From Cunninghamia lanceolata (taxonomy: Eukaryota > Streptophyta > Pinopsida > Cupressales > Cupressaceae), in NCBI GenBank assembly GCA_027924645.1, contig BSBN01001251.1:868001-932000 (forward strand): a stretch of 64,000 nt of DNA. Reading direction: 5' to 3'. The translations under genes were made by a program, and so were the position numbers. Below are positions 22,805 through 33,928 of the stretch, piece by piece. The notes beneath the pieces are model-generated. The model did not search any database, had not been told where the DNA came from, and saw only the letters and a program-made list of their open reading frames with translations. Each line of letters opens with the position of its first letter. The stretch's first letter is position 1.

Positions 22805-24364
22805 TAGGTATCAGAGCACCAGGTTGCAACACTTGGGATCTTTGGGGTAAAAGTATTGGTAATGTAAACCCAAATTTTTGGGTCTCATCTTGATGGATGC
22901 TATTGGAAAAAGAAAGATTTCCGGAAGGATCTTGGTGAGATAGAGGAAAATGGCTAAAAATTTGTCGGGACAGATCTAAGCCTGGAGAATGGAGGTATGG
23001 AATTTGTGGGTAATTTTATTTCAGATTATTATTTGATTTATTGGAAATGTTAAAAAAAATTGTTGATTCTTCTCTGTGTGAGCCATTGGGAGTTGATGTT
23101 GCTATGTGTGAGCTATTGGGAGGTACAGTGAAATAAAGGGAGCTACATGTGATTGGGAGCTACTGTTGTGTCAAGGGAGCTACATTTGTGGAAAAATGGA
23201 GTTTTCTAAATTTTGATTATTTAAAATTATTGAATGCTCATAATTGTATAAGTTTCATGATTAACTAACTTTGTGGTATATGTTGGGGCTTCATGTGGTT
23301 TGAAACCACCATACTTCCCAACACCCAACTCCATGATGCCATCTTTATAATGACGAAAGAATATTGTTTATGATTATTGTTAGTTAACTTTGAATCTTCT
23401 ATAGCAGTTTTAGACCTTCTGTTGGTCTATTAATTTGACACTAATCAAAGTATATATGATGTATAGAAATGATAACTGTGATGTTTAAATGTTAAGAGTA
23501 GTTTACAATGAATTTGATTATCAGAAATATTTAGATAATATAAATATGTAATAACTAGAAATTTCTAAAAAAGAGATTTGCATTACTGTTGCTGGACAAG
23601 AAAGAAGGAAGATCTGTGTTGATTCTAAAGGCTGAACTGAGTTCGTGTTGCCAAGGTAAGAAATAAATGATTTATTTTTATAATGATTGTGGCTATTGAA
23701 TCTAAAAAGGAATCTGTATGTTGCATATTTAATATAATGATGAAATCCTTCATTGATTGAAATTTGGTGTTGAAGTGGGAGTATTGCTGGGAATTGTTAT
23801 GAGGAATGATAATGTGTTGGGAGGTCAATGATATGAGAGTGTATTTTGGAGTTTCTTGTTAAGGGAGTTGGGAGATCAATGTTTTCTAGGAGTTGATTGA
23901 TTAAGGGAGTTGATGTTATGGAAATTTTGATTTTATGATGAAAGTAAGTGTAATTATTAAGTGAGATTAAATTATTGAGAAAAGATTTGAGATCTATTTA
24001 ATATTAAGAAAAAGTTTATATTTAATGCTCGGGGGTGGATTCAATTGGTTGAATCCTATGGTCTGGTGGACAAGCAAATTTGGATTGTTATTAAGATTGT
24101 AGATTACGGATCAAGTAGGCTAATCTAGGTTGATATGCTTTTGTGTATGCAATTTATGAACTAAATCTGTATCTTGTGATATGAAGATTAGTTTTGAAGA
24201 GTGAATTTGAATTTCTCTATATTTTCTTCATTTGGTGATGTAGGTTTCAAGTCAACTTATTAAATCTTTTGATGAAATCTAACTTTTGTTGATTGTGATG
24301 AAGTTAGGAAATATTCATTCTCTTGATGACTTCCAAGAGGAAATCCATTCTTAGGGGGGAAGAA
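22805..24364 (+). other. Noncoding internal region of element AB
   Basis: This region has a PBS-like site at 22808-22821 at one end and the PPT at about 24351 at the other. No open frame of useful length and no gag or pol motif is present. Words such as 'gggagctac' recur at about 23090-23190, which hints at degenerate short repeats. It would serve only as a packaging and priming template, with all proteins supplied by another element. Confidence 0.6.
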
Positions 24365-27300
24365 TATAAGGCATATCTCAAGAAATTATTTAATTATAAT
24401 GATATTTTATTGAAAATAAATTAGTTATATTTTTTTTATCAAAATAGTTATTCTATGATTTTATATTTATAAAGATTCTTTTATCTTCAAGAAATAGGAT
24501 TGATATTTTTAGTGAAGTTAGTTTTAGTTTGTGAGAAAAAGGTTGTCGGAAGCTGAAGAGGAAGAGTCGTTTTACCATTTTCTTGAGGAAGATGAAAAGT
24601 CTTGTTGTGCAGTTTTAAAAGATGAAATGGAAGAAGCCATAAGGGGGATTTGTTTTGGAATTACTTTGAGAGGCCCTTGCACTGTGAAGAACGTGATATA
24701 TTGTGATGTGTATGAATATGGTGATCACTCTACAACAATAGCCACAAAGATATCAACTGTGGAAAAGGTATGAAGTTGCTTCACAATATGGATTTGTGAG
24801 TCTATGGTGATCTTCATGTGTGTAGGACTATACACATCAAGCGCCAACTGGGTTCGGCTTAGCCGCCCAGCTAGGCTTTCTTAGTTTCATTCTCAAACAA
24901 ATTATTATTTATTAATCTAGTGATAGTCTATTTAATAGAATTTCAAATATTATATATATATATTCATATTAGATTCTGTTGTGTCAATTGTCATGCCAAC
25001 TGTGGCGATTTGGTCACAATACCGGCTAAAAGAGAACTCTATATTTGTTCTCCTTGTTGTTTGGTTATTTGCATTGCATTTCTAGTTTAGAAGATTATAA
25101 GTTGTCAATAATTCTTCAAGCATTGAAATACATTTAGAATCCTTTCCATATAGCATCGAGTGGTGATCTAGAAAGTGAGTTACTCCATAAGCCTGGAGAG
25201 GCACTTTCTTGGATTGCATTACTTGTCTAGAAGACTGTACCAGTTTTAAATTGAATTCACCTAGGCTTGTTTGATTGATCCATTATATTATTTGCATGGT
25301 TATGAACAATGTAGAATCGTTGAAAGATAATTATCTGTGGATCCTTGACAATCATAATATGCATATCCTGTAATCATGGTTCTCCGCATGATGTCATTCC
25401 ACCAAATGTGTTTTTATTTCTAGGTGTTTTATATCTTCTTCGCTACTACACTTATTATAGCATTACACTTCAAAGGTGTTTAATATCTTTATGAATTTTT
25501 ATCATTATTGTTGCCAGATTGCATTTGATTGAAAGTTTCTTAAATTTATATTCTTTATATTATTGAAACAAGGAAACAACAGCTATGAGTATAGTCTTGT
25601 ATTTGATTACTTTTTCTAGCCGAACTTTAATCGGTATGAATGTTTTATTGGTCAAATGAACAATGTTATGCTAATGTTATCTACCTGAAAGTCTCTAAAG
25701 TTATATTTCATAACATGCAATCATGGCAACCCATGTGATCACATTTCTTTGAGGCATTTTGGACAATCCATTCAATATCTTGTTTATTTCTTTACATGAT
25801 GCAAAGGTGTTTCATAACCTTAAGCATTTTACATCTTCATCACTTAATTTTATTTTCCTACTCTATGAGGGTGATTTATATCTTTATGCATTTTAAATCT
25901 TTCAACAATCATTTCTTCTCGTGAGATTATGCCTTTTGGTGGTATTCTGTCCAACTGTTGACGTGTTGTGTCTATGAAATTCGCATGTTCTTGTTTATAG
26001 AAGTTTGTTCTATGATAAATATATTAAACTAAACATAATTTGATGAGAGATATATAATATTTATATATTTTCTAGCAATGCAGTGATAATACCATCCTTC
26101 AGAAAATTCCTTTTTATATTATTTTATGCTTAACACTATAGACATCACAATGAATTTGGGTAATGCTCACTTTGTCAAGGTTTGCAGCATAATAGATGTT
26201 AATGAATAAGATTCATGACTGTTAAAGTTAGCGAGCCTTAGGAATGGTATGTTGTGATTTTTTATTAAGTTCTTTATTTAAATGATTATTAACTTATACG
26301 GAAACATGGATGTTATTGATGATTTGGAAATTACCAAATACAATAATATATTGTTATTTGATGATTTTGATTTGTTGAATGATGTTTTGGGAAGGTTGAT
26401 TCATTATGTTTTTCTAGGAGTCATACTATCTTGAAATATAAATTCCTATTTTAGAATAGAAAGTACTTATTCTTTCTACTCATAAGTATTTCTTACACAG
26501 AAAGAATTATATTTATTTTTAGAAATAAAATTTAATTAGGATAATTAATTAAGAGCCTAGTTTTGACTTTTTTTTTATTTGAAATATAAACTCTTAACTC
26601 TTTGGTTAATGAGATAATGTTATGAGTATGGTAATCGTAGGAACATTTATTCCTCTAAAATAGATCAGTTGTCTCTATTAGTTATGAGGGAACTTGTGAG
26701 TTTTTGATGGGATTGCTTTTAACTTAATCTTATAGAAAAGATGATTAAAATAATATATTAAGAGAAGTTATTTGGACTTTATGCTCAAATAAGTTTTGAA
26801 TGTAATATTTGGATACATGGTTATTTATGAATGAGATTTGATAAATATCTTAGTCTCAATTATATCTAGGATGTTATAACTTATTCTAGATGATTTCTTG
26901 ATAGCTTATATTTTGGTGCTAGAAAGCTAGGAATTTATAAGTTAAGATTGTTATTGGATGAGGATTGGTTCTATATGATTCTCGATTTTACTTAAGGAAT
27001 TATTTATGAATCTCAATGGTTGTTACATAAGGATCTAACATCCTTGATGAAGTTTTATGTGTATTCATTTGCATGCTTTGTTAAACTTCAAAGTGAATGG
27101 GAACCTTGTTTATTTTGTTGATTTCAAGGTAAATCTTTAATAAATAAGTTATTCATATGTCTTGGTTAGATATGGAGATTAATATGATATTTGAATGGAA
27201 AGTGATTTTTTTAGTTAATCAAAGTGAAATTGTAAATCTCTACCTCTGAGAATGTTTTGTCCTAAGAATGATTTGTGAGTTATAATCAATGAAGATAAAT

Positions 27301-27920
27301 AATTATTATATTGATCAGAGTTGAATTCTGAAATGATGTTCAGTCTATAACGTTTTGTGAAGATTCTTGTATTAGTATATTATGGGTTATGAGAAAAGCA
27401 TCATTGAATGTTGTATATATCATCTCTCTCATAAGTTCTTGAGATTAATAAATTTATATTTCTTTATGATAACAACTTGAGGTAGCAAGTTCAAGTTTTG
27501 AACTACGAAGTCTCTGTGCTACGCATATGTAGGCAAGGCCATCATGAGCCCCTGAGACATTAGGTCAACCCCTTACGGCCTTAGGTTTGTATAATGTTTT
27601 CTGTTATGTTTATTGATGGACTTTGTGGAACTAATGTCTATATTGAGTTGTGCAGTTATAGGTCTGCAACCATGCTGGGTACTGGAGCTTATAAAGAATT
27701 TAATCACTTGATGGTTTAATGAATATTTGGCAATTATTGTAAATGTGTATAGTATATTCAAAAAATGTTTGTATCTTAACTCTCATTTACGATGAATATA
27801 ATCAATCTAATGTTTAATTTGAATTTTGAACTAAGTGAATTTACTCCTTTAATCACATTTCTTCCACTATTTAAATTTATTTATTGATATTTACTAACAT
27901 TTTTTTGAGTGGGCATTATG
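24365..27920 (+). repeat. LTR B of element AB, uninterrupted
   Basis: Starts TATAAGGC immediately after the PPT (TG to TA at the terminus would be a point change) and ends GGGCATTATG against GGGCATTACA in LTR A. It preserves single copies of both insertion targets found in LTR A: TGCAT at 25215 and GTTAT at about 26680, where the C1 TSD is CTTAT. An exon-like open segment lies at 24528-24767. The exact 3' end could differ by a few bases. Confidence 0.7.
24528..24767 (+). other. Exon-like open segment of 80 codons inside LTR B
   Basis: The 240-base open stretch is bounded by TTTTAG on the left and GAAAAG|GTATGA on the right, so it looks like a symmetric internal exon with AG and GT borders. 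It has no ATG at its start; the frame opens after an in-frame TAG at 24525-24527. The peptide is acidic and then mixed (EAEEEESFYHFLEEDEK, DEMEEAIRGICFG, TLRGPCTVKNVIYCDVYEYG). I recognise no family. Its composition is less AT-rich than its surroundings. It could be a captured host exon or simply a chance frame. Confidence 0.35.
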
Positions 27921-28840
27921 GAGTGGATGACTTGGAGGTGACTTTGAGGTTCTAGAAAACCTTGTGTTTAGTGCTAGGAACTAAATTGAACATTAGTTTA
28001 TCCTACCATCCAAAAACATATGGCCAAACTAAAAGAGTTAACCAAGTGTTGGAATATTTGTTGAGGATGTATTGCATGGGTCAACAATACAAGTGGGAGG
28101 AGTACCTTCCATTAGTTGAATTTTATATAATAACTCTTATCATTCTGCTATTAAAATGGCTTCATTCAAAGCATTATATGGAAAGAAGTGCATAACTCTT
28201 ATAAGTTGGGATAAACTAGAAGATAGGATTAGCTTTGGGCCAGAAATGGTAAGGGAAATGGAGGAGCAAGTCAAACTAATCAAGAAAATATTAGCAGAAG
28301 AAAATAATAGATAGAAGAGTTATACTGATGCCAAGTGAATTCCATGATAGTTCTTTGTTGGTGAAAAAGTGCTACTAAAATTTAAACCACAGTTTAATTA
28401 AATTTGTAAAATCAGCCAAACTAGCACCTAGATTTGTGGGCCCTTTTGAGAATCTTGAAGTGATCAACCCAATTGCTTACAAAATTGTCTACTACCTGCT
28501 CTTGCTCATATGCATAATTTTTTTCATGCGTCTTATCTGAAAAAGTATATGTCTAGATTTAATTATATTCTTGATTGGAATGCTATTTAGGTTTTGGATC
28601 CAGGAGTGGTCACGATCGAGCCTCTCAAAGTGCTCGAGATTTGAAATCTTCACTTGCGTAAGAGAGAAGTCAATGAAAGAAAGGTCTAGTGGGACCAATA
28701 TTCTAAGGATAGTGCCACTCAAGAAGATTATGAAGAGTTCCATTAGAAATTTTCTCATCTATTTAATTAGTCATTTTTATGAAAAAATTGTTGTTCTTTG
28801 TTTAAACCATTTTAAACTAATTTGCCAAGGACAATGATCT
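27921..28840 (+). pseudogene. Ty3/gypsy integrase C-terminus and chromodomain-like tail, element X
   Basis: Starts abruptly at the end of LTR B in an integrase core: LCLVLGTKLNISLSYHPKTYGQ, RVNQVLEYLLRMY, KWEEYLPLVEFY. After a frameshift it continues ALYGKKC, VREMEEQVKLIKKIL, FFVGEKVLLKFKPQF, FEILEVINP-like and ALAHMHNVFHASYLKKY-like sequence. A decayed tail matches the chromodomain-like end of chromoviruses. The N-terminal two-thirds of pol is missing, displaced by element AB to the left or deleted. It ends at a PPT at 28841. Confidence 0.8.
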
Positions 28841-28895
28841 TTAAGGGGGAGGAGATGTCACACCCCATTTTTGGACAACTTAATTAGGTTATTTT

Positions 28896-30667
28896 TCTAA
28901 CACACCAAGATACTTAGAGGGGGGGTGAATCAGTATCTAAGCAATCTTCAATTTTAACAACTTCAACTTATCTAGAGAAGATTAAAACTTAAGCATCACA
29001 TTATTAACATAAGCATGAAAGATTAACACAATGCACATCAACACATAACACTAGATATACATTGAAAACCCTAGAAGGGAAAAACCACGGTGAGGATTAA
29101 CTCACAATATATGAAGCTCAAATAATAACTTTGTTTTAGGGCTACAGCCCAAGGAAGCTACTACTCCCTGAAGAATCTTGATTTAGGGTCACTCCCAAGG
29201 AAGATACTACTCCTTGAAGACTCTATTTTAGGGTCACTCCCAAGGAAGCTACTACTCCCTGAATTGAGAACAAACTTACAAAAGATTGCAGTATGACAAT
29301 CCTTTTACTGTTTGAAAACTGACATTGAAATTCACACCTTTGATGATTGTACTTCTACCTCTTCACACTTTATTCTAATGATCTAATTAGTTAGGCATAC
29401 TCTACACTTGATCATCGTCACAAATATATCTTCAAGATGAATCAGGACAACATCAACAACTTTTGCTCTTTCTCCTTTAGTTGTACATAAAAAATCATTC
29501 ATTTTTCTTTTTATCTACTTGTGAACCTTTTTAATCAACTTGTAATCACACACTCCTAACTCAATTTGATTCACTATTTATACAAGATATTACATTGATT
29601 ACATTGCTTGTTAGCTAGATACAACATGAAAAATGCATTTACAAGTCGGCCAGACAACACACAAAATGAAACGTGTAGAATATAGGTCCTAAGTAAAACC
29701 ATACGTTGCACCAACAAAAGATCCATGGCTTGCGAACACCAACACTTGCTTAACTAGGTCTAAAACATCCTTCACAGCTTCAAACACCAAGGAATTACAT
29801 CCACACACTCCACTCATTTGAAAATAGGATAGATTTAACCAAAAACACATGAACCTTGAAGCATAACAACCACATCAACTTGAAAACCTTGTGTGGTACT
29901 AGAAACAAGAAAGATCTTCATGAAAACTCTTCTAGATGAGTCCACATGACTCATAAAGCATATCCAAACACTCCTTTGCCACCGTATACCAAAGAATTAT
30001 GCCACACATCTTCAATCATGAACTTTGGGAACAATCTGTCATTTGGAACACACTACAATATGTTGTCATTTGAAAAACTGAGTTGTGGATCACCAAGGAC
30101 CTTGAAATTACAAGGAAGCATGTAATACACATCCCAAACATGTCCTCAAAACCACAAGGGCAATCATTCATTTATGGAGGAATGCGGAGCATTCCAATAG
30201 GCCTTCAACATTGGCTTACTCTGCTAGAACACATGTTGGTACTCTATCATGAATAACTTTCACAGCGGAAGGACAAATGATTTGAAAACTTGGAATTATC
30301 ACCTTCACAACATCCTAAACATAGTTATAGAACCTCATGGCCATATCTGCAAATGCAGAGGAATGTGGAGCATTCCATTGTCTTACATATAACACCTTCA
30401 CAGAGACAACATTGTCTTCAACCAGTCAACAACAAAACACTCTTCTGGTAATCCAATCATCATGGAACTTGGAACATACATACTTCAGTCCATCAGTAGC
30501 ATTAGCAATACATTTGATCATATTCATGCTTCTAATTCCCAAATTAATATCAATTATATCTTCTCTCTTCTCTTGTTGGATGGGACATGACATCCAACCA
30601 TGAACACCATCACACCACCATGATAGTGTTGACATCAATGACAACCCTAGGAACCATATGTGTAACA
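28896..30667 (-). mobile_element. Solo LTR of a SIRE-like family, minus strand
   Basis: Read on the minus strand it starts TGTTACACATATGGTTCC at 30667 and ends near GGTGTGTTAGA at 28896. The five bases ATTTT flank it (28891-28895 and 30668-30672). The C-run after 'gattca' and the 'ggtttttcccttctaggg' box near its 3' end are shared with other SIRE-type LTRs in the window. No internal sequence is present, so it arose by LTR-LTR recombination. A shorter relative in the opposite orientation begins at 52915. Confidence 0.75.
29136..29262. repeat. Three tandem copies of a 45-47-base unit inside the solo LTR
   Basis: The unit contains 'cccaaggaagctactactcc' and begins TTAGGG at 29136, 29183 and 29228. 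Copies differ at a few bases. This is a local tandem duplication within the LTR. Confidence 0.85.
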
Positions 30668-31071
30668 ATTTTAACTAATTTTAATAGTTAGATTCTTTGT
30701 CTATGCATTTTGAATTATGATTATCAAGTTGTGTTTAGAGGATGATTTTAATGAGATAAATTTACTTTGATTTATGATATGAAAAAATGGATATATTTTA
30801 TAATGGGGATAAAGGAATTTCTTCATGATTATTGTTGTTAAAATATTTATTTCATGTTACAAATAATGTGGTTAATGGACTAACTGCTGTAATTGTTAAT
30901 GAGGTGGATTCAGTTAAATAGTTTCTCCCCCTCCTAGAAGAGGAGGGAGAGTATCATCAGAGATAGGTAAATGGATCATTTAGAATGGATGAGACAACAT
31001 GCCTTTGAGAAATCACACACACAAGTATTGTGTCATTTTCCATGTGTTTGGATATCTTTTGATGTAGTTTG

Positions 31072-32161
31072 TGTTGGCAAGAGACACTGCTAGGATTCAT
31101 AAGTGTTGCAATTGATGGAAACAAAGTATATCCCACACATCTGCAGTGCATAAATTACTCATACCGGAAGCCGGATTGAAGATAGGTTAATCTGGTAGTG
31201 AAGAACAGAGCATTTGTTAGGGTTCAAAAAATTGGGTCCAGAACTCTTTGATGGTGAAACCCAGCATGTTGCGGATTTGGGTGAGTAGTAAGGAATATTT
31301 GAACTATTGTATTCTAGAGATTTAGCTGATGAAGACTAAGCATATGAAAGATATGAGCATCTAAGTATCATACTTCTATTAGACAGTGCAGGTAGAGGAA
31401 GAACCAGTCAACAAGGTATCATACCTCAATCCGGATGTGCAGAAGGTGTTGATCAAGTAACTTGAGGTGTTATATGATTTTGGCCAACTTAAGTAATGAT
31501 TTCTATGCCTAAGATTTTTGTGTGCATCATCTATCAAGTATGAATTCAGTCGACAGAACAATATCTTGCAAATATCCTAAGTGTTCTTGTTGTCGACTAG
31601 AAATTTGATTGAAATCCTTGATGCGGATATATATATATCTGATGGATTCAAGCTTGAAAAGGAGGTAGTGATATGTGCATGGATTAAGTGTGAAGAAAAG
31701 TAGAGAGAAGTGTGAAGGCAGTAATCTAAGCCTAAAATGTGACAAGAGAGTGATACTAAGCAGAGGAAGAATGAAATGTGCTAGATCAGTATACTGAGCC
31801 TAACCGAAACTGAACTCTTCAATATGTGGATGTTGTTCATCAGTTCAAACACATTGTTATCATCTGTAAGTCTCTAGTAGGTAGTGAGCCCTAACTAGAA
31901 AGTGCCATTTTGTACTTCTTTATTCTTTTAACAGAGAATACAATCTTGGGTTAATCACCCCGTGGTTTTTCCCTTACCAGGATTTCCACGTAAAAATCCT
32001 TGTGTTATGTGTGTTGATTTAATTTCAGTTCTTATGATTGTTTATTCTTCCATGCTTTGATATATCACTAAATGTTAAGACAAGAAAAGGAAGTAAAAGT
32101 AAGAAAGTTTTTGAGATAACTGATTCACCCCCCCTTTCAGTTATCTACCTTGTTTCCAACA
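31072..32161 (+). repeat. 5' LTR of NA1 (1090 bp)
   Basis: TGTTGGCAAGAGACACTGC to ...GTTTCCAACA. It contains the family boxes 'gtggtttttcccttaccagg' and a C-run before 'tttcagttatct'. A TATATATATA run at about 31627 is a possible promoter element. The nearby small ORFs are not credible genes. Confidence 0.9.
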
Positions 32162-32224
32162 ATTGGTATCAGAGCTAAGTTCCTTAGAAAAAGCCAACAG
32201 CTTAAGGAGGATCTGGGAATTTCA

Positions 32225-33460
32225 ATGGATGCATATGGTATGAAAGAGTGACTACAGTCTGCCTTAGATGATCTTGAACAATCCCAGTCTGAAGTCAATG
32301 ACTTGAGAGAGTGACTTAAGTAGGATGATTTCATTAATGAGATGAAAGAAAAACTCAATAATTCTATGAAAAAGAGAAAGGAACTTCTTCAGAAGTTAGC
32401 ATATTAGAATGAAACCAATAGTACTGATAAAGACCTAAATGAGAAAACAAAGCTATGTGAAAAGCTGTCAAAAGAAGTTGTTATGATAAGACATGAAATG
32501 GAATCAGGGGTTATGAAATTCACCCAAGAAATTGAAGAGAAGAGAAAGACTGAAGATAACTTAAAACAATCCCTCAAGGAGAAAATAGAAGACTGCCACA
32601 AAATGGACAGAATAATCAGACATCTTGAGTCTGAACTTGAAGAAGATAGATGCAATTAAGAACAACTTGAGACCTAGATTGACACTCTTAAACAAGATCT
32701 TCAAACTACAAATGAATACAAAGAAAAATTCAAGATAAGCTCAGCCCAACTTGAAGTTCTTGAAAGTCAAAAGAGGGTAGATGATAAGCGTGGCTTGGGA
32801 TATGAGAAAGGTGAAAGCTCTGGATCTGGTCAAAAGAACTTTGGATCAGGAAAACAAAGAAATAGGCCTAGAAGACCTCCAGTAAGGCAACCAAATGCTC
32901 AAAGATATCCATCTTTCAATGGAAACTACTTCAATTGCAACAAATTTGGTCATAAAGCAACTCAGTGCAGGAACAGAATGAATCAGAATAATCCATCCTT
33001 CTCCGGTCGATGTTTTAGTTGCAAAAGGTATGGTCACAAATCTCATGAATGCAGAAATATGTAAATGAACAATTCTTTCAATGGTAGATGCTTTACATGC
33101 AATAGAATGGGGCATATGGCTAATCAGTGCAGATCAAGAGGATATCAATCAAATAAGCAAGGAAATGTTGTGTGTTACAATTGCAATAAATCTGGTTATA
33201 TAGCTAGATTCTACAAGAGCAGAAATTATGATGGAAAAGGTCAGGTGAAACATGATCAGAAACAAGACAAAGGCAAAAGTAAAGTGAATGTGTATGAGAT
33301 TCAGAAGGAGATGAGAAAGACTTGGGTAAAGAAGAGTGTGATGAACATTGGTGATGAGTCCGCACCGGAATCCGGTGTTGGTAACCCTTCTGGAAATAAA
33401 AAAGTGAGCTCTGGCTCAGGGGGAGCTACAAAGAAGATCAAAATTCCCCCAGCCAGCTAA
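32225..33460 (+). pseudogene. NA1 Gag-like protein: coiled coil plus four CCHC knuckles
   Basis: The start is the ATG at 32225 (MDAYG), about 60 bases after the PBS, matching the start in NA2. The N-terminal 190 residues are heptad-rich and highly charged (DDLEQSQSEVNDL, KRKELLQKLA, HEMESGVMKFTQEIEEKRK, HLESELEE), so a coiled coil. A basic Gly/Ser/Arg hinge follows, then four knuckles at about 32930, 33010, 33090 and 33176. Knuckle 1 has lost its first Cys (NYFNCNKFGHKATQC) and knuckle 4 its His and last Cys (CYNCNKSGYIARFY). At least five stops lie in the coiled-coil part and one at 33062. No standard capsid domain is seen. The likely role is RNA binding and packaging. Confidence 0.75.
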
Positions 33461-33928
33461 TAAGTGCCTGAATTCTGCACATTAAGCAAGAATCAGAGGT
33501 TGCAGATTAAAGGGCTTTTTGGAGGTTCATCTGAAATTCATTCAGTTAAGAGTTGAGAAATTTGCTTATAGATTAGAAGAAGTTGTGAGTAGGTCCGGTT
33601 CTGATAGTTATCCAGTAAAAATAGAATTACACAAACATAACCAGTATGATCTGAAAATGCAATTTTATGGTCTGTAGATTTAGAGGCATGTTTTGAAAGG
33701 CTAAAGTTATGTTGTCAACTCACTTAGATGATAATTTGAAGATCTACACAATGATTCATGAGAAATTCACTCAATAGGGTAACCGAATGACTTAAAATGT
33801 GCATTTATTGCAACAAGGAATTAGGTTTTTGTGCAAGGATAAAAGGATTTCCATTCATCATTTTCATCACTTGGCACTCATGAAGAAGAGAGAAGAGCTC
33901 TGATAAGAGATCCTATAGATTTTTAAAG
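33461..33928 (+). other. Spacer between the two frames of NA1
   Basis: There is no coding capacity. It contains 'ggctcagggggagctacaaa'-type sequence at its left end (about 33414-33430), also present in NA2 at about 57856, then AT-rich unique DNA. Confidence 0.5.

Larger units (their letters stand above)
13767..27920 (+). mobile_element. Pol-less LTR element AB with about 3.5-kb LTRs
   Basis: Two long direct repeats flank a short internal region of about 1.56 kb. LTR A (13767-22804, interrupted) lies to the left and LTR B (24365-27920) to the right. After LTR A comes a PBS-like 'ggtatcagagcacc' (22808-22821). Before LTR B comes a PPT, TTAGGGGGGAAGA (about 24351-24363). No gag or pol motif is present inside, so this resembles a large retrotransposon derivative. 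It interrupts gypsy element X, whose integrase resumes at about 27921. The element's left end lies outside the window, so its TSD cannot be read. Confidence 0.7.
28841..31071 (+). mobile_element. PPT and 3' LTR start of gypsy element X, carrying a solo LTR
   Basis: TTAAGGGGGAGGAGA (28841-28855) is a strong PPT. TGTCACACCCC (28856) is a typical gypsy LTR start. The LTR is cut at 28895 by the solo LTR and resumes at 30673 as AT-rich DNA. I cannot locate its 3' end; it may continue past NA1 and C2 (38511-38926 and 45139 onward). The 30673-31071 stretch has no gene. Confidence 0.6.

Noticed and set aside
22805..24364. The internal region of AB as a possible host gene
   Set aside because: No long frame or protein motif is seen; its PBS-like and PPT-like ends fit a retrotransposon interior.
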